Part shown: one piece after another, positions 50,343 through 63,549 of the stretch
How the letters are laid out: every line of letters starts with the position of its first letter
Position numbering within the stretch: the first letter of the stretch is position 1
Assembly: GCA_963969595.1 (NCBI GenBank)
Contig: OZ018412.1
Location: forward strand, 4,094,501 to 4,158,500
DNA from: Neckera pumila
Lineage: Eukaryota; Streptophyta; Bryopsida; Hypnales; Neckeraceae
Length of the DNA stretch: 64,000 nucleotides
Direction: 5' to 3'
Made by a program: the position numbers and the translations under genes
The notes under the pieces: generated by a model
Told to the model about the DNA's origin: nothing
Seen by the model: the letters and a program-made list of their open reading frames with translations, nothing else
Databases searched by the model: none

Positions 50343-53300
50343 TCACACTTTCTCAGATTGATGTGACGACACTACTAACCTTCCTGGGACATTTGTGGAC
50401 GGTTCCCGAAAGCTCCTCGCGTTGCGCAACGATGTTGAGCGCCAAGCTTGACCAGGATCCGAGTCCAACATTTCGGCGGCAGGCTTGGGCTCGCTGTGAC
50501 GAGCGATCTTCAACGCCCCGACGTCGTCTTGTTGCCAAAACACTTCCACCATCATGCCATGAGGAGCAACGCCGGACACCGAATCTGGAATTCTCACTTC
50601 CTGAGCTCCAACGGGCACCTGTGCAAGCAGCAACAAACCGTTTAGACATATATTCTTGTGAAAGAAAGATGTACAGAACAAGGTCTCAAGGTCTGAAGTC
50701 GACAAAAGCTTGATACCTTCAAGGATTTCCCGTTGACAGTTAAAGTCTCAAATCGGCCTTCCGCAGCAGCATTTTCCAAATCGGCCTGCCTGGATATGGT
50801 CAGAAAGACTTCCTCCAAGGTCGTCAGACCTAATTGCAGGTCGGATATCCCGAGCTCGGCCTTTCTAGCTTCCAACAGTTTGAAAAAACCCTGCGAAAAA
50901 TAGTCTCGAGATAATCAGAAACTCCTCAACAAACTCAAAGCACAGGTAAGGAACGATTCCTCGTTACTCAAATACTCAGAACAATTGAGCAATTTGTCAA
51001 ACGAGAGAAAAGAATGAAATTACCGGCAGTTGCGGTTCCTTCTCTCGCGGTACGATGAATGTGATATACGCCTTGTTCTCATCACTCGGAACGAGGCCAA
51101 GTTGCTGCACAGATAACAAATCGCTCAGCCTCAAAAGCAACAAATACAATCAACAGCAATGATATGTCACTCTACAACGGACGTAATCCTGCACTATTAT
51201 TTAAGAAAGCACATCATACCAATATCACAACTCGTGTTGGTTTTAGGTCATCTGCCAATCAAACTTTAAAACCTAGTGACTTTTGCATATGGTATCCAAA
51301 TAAAGCATTCTTGCAGGCGTTCAAATCCTGTCGGAATTGCTAACAAGAACATTACAAAATTCATCCATTTTTGTTACAGTAAAATGCCCTTACAACATCA
51401 CAACTCGTGTTGGTTTTAGATCATCTGCCAATCAACATTTAAACCCTCGTAACTTCTGCATATGGTCTCTTCTTGGAGGCGTCGAAATCCTCTCGAAAAT
51501 GCATATTTCATAATCGAACCATTCTCACAATAGTAAAATGCTCAAACTTCCAAATGAACTTCCACATGCACGAAGCGTATTCACATACCTCTTGGAAGAA
51601 ATCCTTCACTCCAGCTCTTCGGACCTCTTCCCGAGCGGCTTCGCCAGGTTGCTGCAAGCCATCTTCGCGGCGCACACTCACGTTCACAAGGTACCCAGCC
51701 CCGAACTTGGTCTTCAAGTGGATGGGCGTGCCAATGCAACGCAGCTTCCCCCTGGCCATGATCGCCACACGGTCACCTAAGATGTCCGCTTCTTCCATGG
51801 AATGCGTCGTCAACACAATGGCACGTCCCTTCTTGGACGCCTCAATGATGTCCCACACATGTCGCCGCGTCACGGGATCCATGCCCGTTGTCTGATAAGC
51901 CAGAACGCACACATTAGTCCTCTGCTATTGAGTAGCCAACGTTTTGCATCACTGCGGGCAACTGGAAAACAGGAAAACTGGAAAACTGCAACTGCAAAAC
52001 TTCTACAACTCGAAGCTCAACTTTGACTGGCCATAACTTTCTCATCAGTGGTCCAAATCCATTGATTCAAATACAATAAGTCTTGATTCTTCCCCACTTT
52101 ATAAATCCAATTTCTTGTGGAATTCAGTGACTTATTGCAACTTCAGGAATAAACATGTCGAAATCACAAGTGCTCAAGGCGAGGTCTGACTGAAATATTA
52201 TAGCCAAGGGTGGTTTAGGTGTTTAGGTGCTTTTATTGCTCATTGCACTTGATGCAAAGGTTCGAGGTTTCGTTATTTTATCGAATCATCTGAAGATATG
52301 TATACCCATAGACATGTGGCCTCATGTAGTAAGGAATATGAAATGTATAAAGGCCAAGCGACTAAAACTACAAATAAACACTTACAGGCTCGTCCAGGTA
52401 GACAATCTTGGGGTCGCCAATGAGAGCAATGGCAACACTGAGTCGCCTCTTCATGCCACCGCTGTAGCTTCCTGCCCTCACATTTGCAGCTTCTGTCAAC
52501 TTCACCTGATCCAGGAGCTGATTGCTTCCCTGTTGCCACAAAAACAAGACATTTAGCAATTTCCAAGGTTATGTTCCATACAAGTAAGAGCAGCAGCTCC
52601 GCTATTCAATTGCATCTCCTGCAGGCATTGTAAATATCAATCAGGAAGATGACGAGGTTTTTCGTATGCTTCACACTTACTTCTTTGATTTCTGAAGATG
52701 GCAAGCCTTTGATGGACCCAAATAGGTACAGATGTTCGCGGGCTGTTAATGCTTCCCACAGCACATCAAACTGTTTGGAACAGAGCCGTTGTCAGTCAGT
52801 GCAGGCTGTGATTAAAATAGCCATGGGGGAAAACAGGCTTCAAGTATTTACAACGTGATTTTCAGTCAAATTTGACTGTTTCAAGAATTATTAGACAACA
52901 TCACAGGGAGATTGATCATGAGAAGACCTCACCATGATCACCTACTTGGAAGGAGCTTATGTCACTATCTGAACAATTTGGTTCAAAACGTTCACAAAAA
53001 TATTTAAATAATAAATAGGGAAGTATCTCCAATGATACTTATTGTCGTACTTATTTGTCATTGGTCAATGCACATCTCTCTATGATTGACATCCAAAAAT
53101 TACCAAAAAGAGTTGTTTTTACCAAAGACCCTGATTGATAAACTCAAAAAGAGGGTTTCCAAATGGGTTTATGTACCTGAGGGCAAACTCCCATGTTCTT
53201 GCGTATGTTGGCTATACCAGAAGTGCTTCTGATAGACTCGCTATACACCATAGCTGCCACACGTAAAAAGAATGGCAATGAAAGACCGATTGAAAGTTGA

Positions 53301-56300
53301 TAGCAATTCATGAAGATGTTCATCACTAGATCTGACACATGAAAGATTTCTACCTGAGAAGCTCAGTGGGGTCAGCGTATTCAGGAGTTTTAGAGTTAGT
53401 AAGACTCTTACCATTACCAGCCGATGTGGGAATGGTACCAGTAAGACAATTGATAGTGGTTGTCTTGCCTGTACAGGTGACACACTGAATTAGATCTCAA
53501 GAACTATGAACTCCGAAGTACACCAAATTGAATAAATGTACAGAGGGAAACAGAAGTAAGGTCAAGCTGGACAGCAACGAGAGGTGGAATTTTATTACCT
53601 GCACCATTTGGGCCCAACAAACAAAACAGCTTATCTTTCTCAATGTTAAACCAAGACCCCTGCGGAAAAGGAAAAGGCAAACGAATCAATCGCAAGAATC
53701 AAACCATTGCTCACAATACGAATTTTATGACATTTGGCCATTATCCACCTTAAAGAAAATAAGAGGGCGTTTCAGTAAGAAATGTTGTAGACTGTTGCAA
53801 GAGCTTTTAGACAACCTCATGAAGGAACCCTTCTCTATGATTAATGGGAGGTGACCATTTGCTGCAGTAGGCAACCTCCCGATCTATAATAAGGACGATT
53901 CTCGTTATGATTCTGCCTAAAAACTCCTCAAAACTGTATAAATTTACTGAAATTAAACCTTTTCTAATGACATAACCCAGTCTTGTACAAATGAGAATTT
54001 GCCGATAGTAACGGAAAAGAGCAAAACCTTGACGGCATGATATGGCTTCGTCGCCTTAAGCCGGCATCCAACACATTTATGGGACCCGGGATAGGTCTTC
54101 ACCAGTCCTTGCACATGCACTGCGACATTTGGGTCCTGCAACTCAAAAACCAAATCAACACCTGAATACTCTAGACTTTATACATTAGGTGATCGTCAGA
54201 AAATCTTCCATGGCTCGTAGTACTGAGATCCTCGATTATGATTGATTATGAGATGTGTCCCGAAGGGAAAAACTAAATGCAGTACCTTAAATCCATTCTC
54301 CTTCTGCTGTTTGACTAGAGCAGATTCGGTTGCAACGTCTGGGTCATCAAATTCTTCAGCAGGAGGAGGAGGAAGAGACCCACCGCAGCTGCAGAAACGG
54401 CCACCTGTGGTACAGATACACAACTTTAGGATATAAGACGTATTACCAGTCCACCAAAAATTTAATTAACAAAGACTTTTTGTATCAAGCACACTAAAAT
54501 AAGCACTGAATTGTAAATTACCTTCGAAGAGTTTCACCCCTTTTCCACGCCAATAGCTTGGGGATAGGAAATAGAAGCAGGGCTTACGCACCCCGTTGAC
54601 ATCTGGAAATACGTTGTCAAAGTAGATTGCCAGAACGAACCACAGAAAGAAGGTGCCCAGTAACCAGCCATAGATATCGTTCTAATTTGTCAAATAACAA
54701 AAAGTATTATCAGTCACTTGGAAAAATTAAAATTAAAATGATAGAAAATAAGTAAAAGATTTACACTGCGTAAGGAAAACTCAATTAATGAAGCATAGAT
54801 ACTGAACTTGCATAGGGGAGGGGAGGAGAAAACGTACCATGGTCAAAACACAGTCCTCACTTCGGTAAGAACATTTAGATCGATCTTTCCATTTGATTCC
54901 AGGGTCTTGTGGAGTAGATGTGGCCTGTCCTAGATAATACAGAGCAATTGCGAACACGTTGGGTGGAAATAAAGACCAAATGGCCCGGAGTCCAGTCGAG
55001 AATTTCTTATCGTAAGGGAAGCCAAAAATAGTGACAAGCTGCAATAGCAAAATCTCCCTTTCAGAAAACTTATAGGCTCAAAAGCATCGACGCCCTAATT
55101 CTACTTCACCACTTTGTGAAGGAAGAACTGAAAAGGAAATTACATTTATGGCGTACATGCAAACGTCGCAGATTTCAATGCAGAAGCTTGATGTTCGTAA
55201 ATGAACCTGAGTGAGGAAACCGATAATGAAAACGAAGAAACCAACGTTTGTGGCCGAGGTAGACTTGCTTACGAAAGTGGAGACCATGAAAGCCAGACCA
55301 ATCTGCAGTCAACAAACCACATATGAGAAATATTCCATATTGAAAACATGTCCCCAGAACATGGTTTTCAATCAAATTTGAACGATTCCAAAAAATTATA
55401 CAATATCAGTGGGAGACTGAGCTTGGGAAGCAAGATAAACAAGATGCACTTCATGGTGAGACCTCATAATTCATAAGGAAGCCTCCCAATGATCACTAAG
55501 TCTTACTACTTGCAATGCCACTAAGAAAATTTATTACTTCACAATCTTCCAACAATTTCAACGAAGTAAATGGTCTCCCAATGAGTGACCTACGTACATA
55601 TCATCTTCCCATTGAACATTGGCCTATCTTTGTCCAAAAGTCTAATCTCATTCCAAATCCAGTTCCAGGCAATTCCTAATATCAAGAACAGTGAAAACAA
55701 TAGGTGAAAAGCTCAATGCTCGGAATGGAAACTTAAAATAAAGTGCAGTTTTGGATAGATTTGTTTACCATATTCAGCTGGAACAAGAAAAACAAGAAGA
55801 AGAGAACGCCGAAATTGTTGTTGAGAAAAAAGTCGAACTGGAACACCATGCCAAACAGGACAAGCAGGAGGGACGACACCAGCACCAACACGATCTCCCA
55901 AAACAGCCAAGTTATCCAGTACGCAGAATCTATAAGCCCCATGGTGGACATCATCTGCATCACCACAAATTCAATGCCATTCCTCTCAGCCTTCGCCTCA
56001 CACAGCCTTCTCAAAGCAAAGTTTCATCACCCAAAACATCATGCAGAATTCAACCAAATAGGACCAGCAAAGATTACATTAAATTCATAGAATGTTTCCC
56101 TCCCAAAGAGAGTCCAGAATTCCTAGCCGCATTAAACCCTACCAATTGTAACATGGCTAGGCTTTCTAAACACCCTTTAGAGGGTTGGATTCTCTACTCG
56201 TGATGCTCTTCACTGTGATAAGCAACACACCTGTCTCAACCGCAGTTCTTTCTCAGTCACCAAATTGCTGAGCTGAATGACAAAACCAAACATAGTTGCT

Positions 56301-58211
56301 GCCAGCAGAAACGCCGGTCCAACTCTTCCAACTATAGAAATTGCGTTAATGGCTGGATGGGCAAACTGCGTGAAACCAACCTTCCAACCAAGATTGGGAT
56401 CTGGCACCCCCACAACACAAGACAATCAGACACAGATCCTCAAACAACAACTTGTAACACCATGTGCATTTTCTTCCACCTTATTATCTCATTCCACCAA
56501 TACAACTTTCAATATTGCAGTCATTGTGATTCTAAAATGGTAATTAAAGCTGGTCACAACTTTCCGCCCCCTTTTCCCACCACTTTTTATAACAATATTT
56601 GTGCAAAAACTGCATAGAATTTATGCATAACGCGCACTTTTCAAAGGTACTCCAAATTGATTTACGGTGCCACTAATTCAAATAACGTTACCTCCAGACA
56701 CAAGCCGGGCAATCTCCCGCTCGGCAGCTACTTGCAATGGAATCTGATACGTGAAATTGGGGTCTTCGAATCGCCCATGATCGCCTGTTGCAGTAGAGTT
56801 CGTCTGGATACCATACGCGATGGTTGCCCCTCTTTCTTCAAAGTACAAAGCTCCAGTGGTGGTCATGGGATTCTCCAGGAGCCATTTATCCGAATCCTGG
56901 GTCGTGGCAAAGTATTTAACCTGACACCACAGCACCAAGTCGAATAATAAACATGTGAGCTTCTTCGTTCCTTTTAACTCCTGAAGGACCAAAATTTCAT
57001 GATTTACAAATGACCAATTTGACTTATCATGTTGTGGAAAAAAGGTCCAAATTTCATATCAAAGGGAGAAGTGAACAAGCAGTGCATCTGTTGTTCAAAA
57101 AGTCAACAAAATTCGACATAGGAATGTCCCACTCAAAAGTGCTGTAAAAAAACATGAGGCCCATTCAAGGGTTCACTTCGAATAGGATCTCCCAGGTTCG
57201 GTTCTCTGACCTTTTCGGGTGGAATTTGGCGGTTGGGGTTTCTCTCCCGGATGTTTTGCACCAGTTGTTGAAGCCGCGTGCTTGAAGCTCCAATCCAGAT
57301 GAAGTCGAAGCAACTCGGCTTGATGTAGAAGCCATTCTCGCAAGCGGGAATGGCAGGCACAATGGATGGCGTCGGGTTAAACAGGTTCTTGTAGTTCGTC
57401 GTGCTTCTTTGCAGCGCTTTGCTTGATAAGTCCACACAGAAGATGAGGAAGATGAAAAACAGGGAGGATCCTAGCTGAAGCACTGCAACGGGACACAAAG
57501 ACTATACTCAGTGAAAGACTTTTCCCAGGGAACGTTTCCTCCAGTCAATGTTTCACTCACAACTGGAGAATGTCTTGGTAACAGGAATATTTCAAACTGT
57601 ATTAATACCAAAATGCTGAATAAGAGAGGCCACAAAACGGGGAGATAGAGCCACATCCTTTAAATCACCAACCAATTTCTTGCCCCCTGAGATGGATGTT
57701 AGCGTTCACTGGTTTCTATTGTTGAGAAGTGAGGTTTTCTAGGTTCGAAGAGGAATCGATATTCATTAACCAGTTATCTCAATCAAAAATCTTGACACGC
57801 ACTGTGTAACAGAATCGGTTGCAACCCGAGATTTCAGAATCAGCGATCATCGGCGCGGATTGAATTCAAGCGCACGTTTAAGTAAATTCAAGGGAAAAGA
57901 TTCAAGTTACCACCAATATAAAGCTCGCTCTTCTACAAACCTCGATATTATGGAAAAGCATTGCGTTTCCATGTAGTATTGCGTTTCCATAAAAGGAATT
58001 AGGGCAAAGTTCTGGTTCACAGTGACGAGATTGTTCGACGAGAACGTGAGACCTCGCGGTTGAGTTTACCTGTGGCACGCAAATTGCGTCGCGACAAGAG
58101 GAAATTCTTGTAGAACAGGGCCTTGCATTGCTGAATAAAGTTCGGCCACCCGGTCTTCGTATGCGACCGGTTCGCCTTCCCCGCCAGCGCCGAAGACTCC
58201 TCCTCCGCCAT
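50343..58211 (-). CDS. ABCA2: Half-size ABCA transporter, ABCA2-like, 19 exons, 981 aa
   Basis: This is a membrane ABC transporter of the plant ABCA (ATH) class, probably moving lipid-like substrates; the substrate is unknown. Exons (5' to 3'): 58211-58070, 57482-57211, 56920-56692, 56400-56231, 55954-55769, 55302-55207, 55038-54838, 54681-54522, 54404-54286, 54135-54028, 53659-53599, 53468-53412, 53253-53177, 52770-52681, 52529-52386, 51891-51589, 51104-51024, 50890-50717 and 50618-50343. All GT-AG, all in frame. TM1 is near residues 49-66, and a helix bundle spans about 235-460. There is one nucleotide-binding domain: Walker A GPNGAGKTT (577-585, split by an intron), signature YSGGMKRR (678-685), Walker B IVYLDEP (698-704) and H-loop H734. 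The length matches Arabidopsis ABCA2. The first intron is long. Confidence 0.95.
51218..51500. repeat. Direct duplication inside ABCA2 intron 16
   Basis: 'atcacaactcgtgttggttttag-tcatctgccaatcaa' and about 80 following bases occur at about 51224-51335 and 51398-51500. Both copies lie between exons 16 and 17. Differences are scattered, so the duplication is not recent. Confidence 0.75.
56978..57060 (+). mobile_element. Possible relic end of a TTAA element in ABCA2 intron 2
   Basis: TTAA (56974-56977) followed by CTCCTGAAGGACCAAAATTTCA resembles the left end of copy B (CCCCTAAAGGACCAAAAATCA) with two differences in the first twelve bases. No matching right end is present in the intron, so it is at best a fragment. 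Confidence 0.35.
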
Positions 58212-61200
58212 TACGACTCACTTCCTCTTCCACTAAACAAATTCAATCCTCACGACAGAAAATCCACTTCCCAAAATAACAAAAAATACAAGCAAATCCC
58301 CAACAGCAAAAAAATCCCAACCCACAATCGCCACTCCCCCACTTCCCAAATCTGCTTCGAATTCAAATCCGGGAGTTCAAATCCACGCCACACTAAACTC
58401 ACAATCCGAGGCTGCCAAGTCCGAAACCAGAGACTGAAAAACCTCTACCGACTTCACTTGAAAGTTAACCACCCCTCTTACGAGTCCCATCCCAGGTGAC
58501 AAAATGAAAACGACCAGTAAAATTGAATAGCGCAGAGTGACGTAACAAGTCTGCTCACCACACCGTGCGCCGCAAGGTGGGAGCTTTGGCGCTGTGCTCT
58601 GCTCTAATAGGGAGGGAGGCAGGGATCATGGATATTAGGACTGACTGACTCCCGGGGAACAGTGTTCGCCGTGCCAGTCGGAGATCTGCATGGAAGGGGC
58701 GGGGAATTTGAGGTACGGAATTGCGACGCGCAAGAATTTGGCTTTGCTTGAGGGATTTGTTTGTTTTAGTGTTTGGGATTTGTTTTGTTTTGTTTTTTTC
58801 TTACACAGGAATAGAATTTTTTCTTGAGGTTAACCTGCAAAGACGCTGGTCACCAAGTCATCCTTTTTAATACAGTGTCAGCACTTAAGAAAAATCGTTG
58901 GAAGTCAAACTACTGTGCAAGACCTCTCTTTTTGCACAAAATTGCACTTCTCTATCTTACATGAAAGGATTCTCTGTCATGCATCCGACTCTTTTCGTGT
59001 CGGCAGCAGCGTTTCATTTGCTTGACAGGAGGGGCGGGGCACTGGCAGGGTGCAAGTAGGGGCGAGCACCTTCGAGCCGGTGTCGGGAGAAGGTGTTCGG
59101 AGGAAGCCGGTCGTTTTCTGCGGAGCTTCCGTCCGGCAACGCGAGGTCCGTCTTCGGATGGAACCGTTGTCGCCGTTCGTTCGAGGGAAAGGTTTCATCG
59201 GGTTTCGACAGAGATTCCACGACTGAAAGGGAAAACCTTATTCATTCGTCGGTCTCGTGCTCGGCTGCAAGTCCCTGCGAGTCCCTAGACTGACTTCAGT
59301 GCTCACTGAACACTCTTGGAAATAGCTTACGGTAGATCAGTCCAATTTCATTCACTGCCCAATTCTGTCACTCTATTTTTGGCCCCAATTTCGATCAGAA
59401 AAACATCCAAATTTGTTCCATTTTTTAACAAAATCATTGCATTAATTGTCAAAAAGGGATAACATGTCAATCCTTTATTGGTGAGAACATAAATGTCATT
59501 AAATGTACAAAAAAGGTGGTTATGGGTTTTTATGGGACGTTTACAACTCCACTCTTTGGGTGGTTTCAATTTGTAATTTCAAGGCAGATCACTTCTTATA
59601 AATTCATAAAAAATTCAATTTTAATCAAAAAATTATAATTCCACTTGAGTTTGATTTGTGAAACAAGCGCACACCTTTGAAAAAATATGTGGCCTACTTG
59701 GAATTGGCTCCAAAATATTCAAATTGCAAATCAGGGTGGTAATAGTTTTTTCTACTTTAGATATATCCATTGTTGGTTTATCATTCTTTTCTTCACTACT
59801 ATAGCCTAAAGTCACTTTTGGCCCAAAAAATTTAGTAATTTGATATTTTGAAACAAGAATGGTTCTAAAAATTAGCAAGCTAGTTTGCCAAATTGAAGGA
59901 AAATTAAATAGAAGAAAGTCAAAATGCTGGAAAAGATACCGAAATAGCTTGATTCCAAGGATGTGTCTATCAACTAATGCAAAATCTAAATTCATTTCTT
60001 TCATTTTATAGCAAAACATGAACATTATGAAAAGTGATGAATTCATTGAAAGCTATAACTATTGCTTTCCTATACAATGAAAAAAACTATTTAACTTTCA
60101 AGATTATTTGAGGGATTGCCAAAAGTTAAAAAAACTAATTTTGCCAAATTTGAGGGATTGCCAAATAGCTTATTCTTCGATGCATGTTTTCAAAATTCAA
60201 AGACATAGTAATAGTCATGAATAAGCATTTCATCAAAAGTTGATTTTCATAGTTCCAGAAAAGACCAAAAAATTTGATTTGAATGAATCAAATCAAAAAT
60301 CAATGCATTTTGTTTTCACATTTCAAAAAAAAGTCGCATTTGTTTTTTTACACATTTAAAATCCACACAAAAAAAAATTATAAATTATGAAAAAGCCGTG
60401 TAAGAAATCATTCCAATATATTTCAATTAAAATCGTATTTTTACAAAAAAATCTTACTGTAAACTGTGGTCTTCAGAATTTTCACATTAAATACGGAGTA
60501 TTATTCTAGATTCCAAGGTGCATCACAGTTTCCGAGATCCTGTTAAGAGATTACCGGAATGCCTCTGCATGCCTCGGGAGTAGGTCATCCCAAGTTCAAT
60601 TCGAATCTTCGATTGTAGAAACTGTGTCCCACAGCAAGTTCTGGGAGGCAGTCACAAGCAAGGTTGACGGAGGCACAACGTTGCATTCGTGGAATTTGAT
60701 TTCCACGAAATTTCGCAAATACCAACCTCCAAGACGACTGAGTGAGAGCAGAAGAATATTTCAACGAACTTCTGAGGGTGGAATAGTATAGGGCAATGCC
60801 CGCAGAGGAGGGCATTGCCCGACGTAAATCACGATTGAAAGAGGAGATAAAATTGGATGAAACGATGAGTCGGATGAAAAATCCGTAATCCCCAATTACA
60901 CGGTTTTGTCCGCGTAATCGGGGATTACGGCATAGAAGCTTCCCGCCGATTGAATGGGACTTGAACCAGGAGTGGTTTACGTGGCCAAGGAGAACTGACC
61001 CTTGTATTGCCCCAAGTTTTATCCTTGCAGAAAACACTGAAATTTTTTGTTTGTCAAATTTGATCAAATTTGCAATTTCTGAATTCATATTTGCAATCAG
61101 AGGCCCCGAATTAGTCAGGATACGTGAAGAAATACAAAATTAGAGCGGCACAAAATAAGGGCCAGTTTTTACATTTACCTTTTGACGGGACAATAGAGGG

Positions 61201-61556
61201 ATCAGTCCTCCCTAGGAGTTCTCCAAATTACTGGATCCTGAAATGCTAGGACTGATGTATTCGCCCAATCTTTCTTATGCAGGACATTAGATTTGTCTCA
61301 GGAAGTGGGACTAGCAGGGTAAATTGGGGGTTCTTAGGGATAAAAGTATGAAGAAGGCCCCTATTTTTGAGTTGTGGTTTAGGGATACTTTCTAGCACCC
61401 AAGTTAATTTGGGACCTCTTATTGCAAATATGAATTCAAAAATTGCAAATTTTTTAATGTGCAAAAAATAAAAAATTCTTGGATTTTCCCTAGGATAAAT
61501 CCAGCTTGTTGGTTCCAATTTGTAGGATGGATTTAACATCCCCCTTTTCTTATTAA
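58212..61556. other. ABCA2 upstream region and spacer; no gene supported
   Basis: 58212-58700 is presumably the ABCA2 leader and promoter; TGACGTAA at 58538-58545 is a bZIP-type (TGACG) core. 58890-58995 is the second copy of a dispersed repeat found at 18930-19060. A GC-rich block at 59000-59290 and a 167-codon minus-strand frame at 60585-61088 have no recognisable product. Within the latter are two perfect short hairpins: gggcaatgcc/ggcattgccc (60791-60820) and ccgtaatcccc/ggggattacgg (about 60884-60931). Confidence 0.4.
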
Positions 61557-62468
61557 CCCCTAAAAGCCCGTTGTCCCTTTGGGGGACAAATGCGTTTTCG
61601 GGCAGGTACCTACGGGCTGAAATTTTCTCTGATTTTTTGAAACTATTTTGGAAGGTAGAAAAACTGATTAGCTTTATGGGAATATAATCTTTTTCACAAT
61701 CAGTGCCCGGGAACAAAAGTTATGACCAAATAAGTTCAAAATAGGGGACAGCGGGCAACAAAAAAAATTTGGACTTTTTCTCTTTTTTTTTTGGTATTTT
61801 TTTCTTATAGATTATATTTTTGTCTATCTAAAAAGCTTTGATTCATTTCATTTGGATTTGTTATGAGAAAGTTATGGACATTCTTGTTTTTCGGGTAGTT
61901 AGAGCATCTTTTTTTTTTAAAATAACTTGTAGGATTCATTTCGGAATGCAATTTTTCAAATTTTTCAAGTTTTTTTTGCATGGTTAAGTTTACTTGCTAG
62001 AAAAATCTGACCATTGGAACTAGTGCATTTTAATTCCATCTAAAATATATGAATATTTTAGATTTTCCTTCTATCTTGTACCTACTTCTACTTAATAATT
62101 TTTTCAATAATGAAAATTAAGTTTTTTTGACTTTTTTTTTGGGTAGATTGTCAACTCAATTCTCCACTATAATCATTTAAAGCTCAAAAATTTGTGGTGT
62201 AAAAATATTAAGTTAAAAATGTTCAAAGTCAAAAAAACCAGTTCCACAATGTGCTGAAAAATTTGTTTTTTTTACTTTAAACGTAGATATCTTGCAATCT
62301 GTGCGTCAAAAATTCTGAAATTTTTTCCACGAATTCTCATACTAGTTAGGTATAAGGTCCTACGGTTAGATGTGCAAGAAAAACGTTTTTAATTTTTTTT
62401 CACTCTTTGCTAAAAAAATGGCAATTTTGGGTGTTTTTTGGCAAAAAAAGGCCTTGGGCCTTTTGGGG
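61557..62468 (+). mobile_element. TTAA-flanked element copy E
   Basis: TTAA (61553-61556), CCCCTAAAAGCCCG at the left, 'gggccttttgggg' at the right and TTAA (62469-62472) bound 912 bp. The subterminal palindrome TTGTCCC-tttg-GGGGACAA is as in copy A. The internal order of conserved blocks is the same as in copy D, including the right-end 'gatatcttgcaatctgtgcg' and 'actagttaggtataag'. It is non-coding. Confidence 0.8.
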
Positions 62469-62472
62469 TTAA

Positions 62473-63549
62473 AGTAACCTATGGATACAAGTTAAAATTA
62501 TATAATTGAGTCTTAATTGTTGTAATTGATCCTTTTCTTTTCTTTGGGAACATACTTCAAAGATCGCAGCTGGACTAATACGACATAACCGAGGCAACCT
62601 GGTCCAAAGTCCGATAATTACACACCTTGGATATCCCTATCAAGAACAAATGGAGGGACAAACAACAACCCCTCTTGCGCCAGCACAAGGAGCCCCCATG
62701 CAATCAATGTGAGCATGGGGAGTTGAATCAAGAACTTCATGGATTCTATCAAAAGTTCCTATCACTTAGCCATTAGCTAAGGTAGTTTAAGGTAATTTTT
62801 GGACCGACTTGATCCTCTTTTGAATGCCCTTGTTGCATCAATGTTTCTTTGGAGGGCAATTTATTGTTCAAAAGCTACACAATTTTTTTGAGAAAATATT
62901 TGACAATAGATTCTCCTATTTCCAAAGGATGATATCCTTCACATTGCTAAAAAATCTAAAGACAATATTACTCCATAATGAATGAATTTACATATGTTAA
63001 ATGAATATGTATGTTTTCATCCATTTTGATGGATGTAAATAGCTTCACCACTCAACTCGACAACACTCTATGCGTTGCCCAGATTTTTCTTCTATTAACC
63101 CCACAGCGACCCAATGACGAGATCCTGTCTCTTGAAATATAAAGATTTCCTTGTTTGAGTACTATAATCTTTTCAATGATACGGTCAAAGGACATGTCCC
63201 TTTTTGTTGAGCTTTGGGCTTGTCTCCACTACCAATTGCTACGGTTTGTTTATGTGGATCTCTTCTTAGATGATAGTTTGATTGGAAGTTTACAAGGGTC
63301 TAGATTTTAGTAAACACGCACTGGGTAAGGAAAGTCACACCATTATACCTCTAGTTCCCCAATTTTTTGAAGTCCACTCTCACTGGATAACTTGTCTAGT
63401 TCCCCCAATTTGCTGAAGATCTCCCAGCCTGCTCATCCTCATCATCCTCGAGGAGCGTAAGCCTTCTCCGAGTTCTCGGGACAAGCAGGTTGACTGTTGT
63501 GACTCCCCCTTATGGAAGAAAAAACATTGTCCAGTCGATTCATGACTAG
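62473..63549. other. Spacer; no gene seen
   Basis: No coding frame or repeat structure could be supported. The sequence around 63096 (ttaaccccacagcgaccc) vaguely resembles a TTAA-element end, but no partner was found. Confidence 0.5.

Noticed and set aside
57471..57660. Hydrophobic minus-strand frame resembling a transmembrane exon of ABCA2
   Set aside because: It cannot be joined in frame. Splicing exon 58211-58070 directly to 57482 gives [16 protein letters not shown], which fits the ABCA2 family, so this is intron 1.
60940..61010. Possible tRNA on the minus strand (ggttcaagtccc)
   Set aside because: Only a B-box-like word is present; no A box, anticodon stem or acceptor pairing could be found.
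63094..63120. Further TTAA-element end (ttaaccccacagcgaccc)
   Set aside because: The match breaks down after eight bases and there is no partner end or internal homology.
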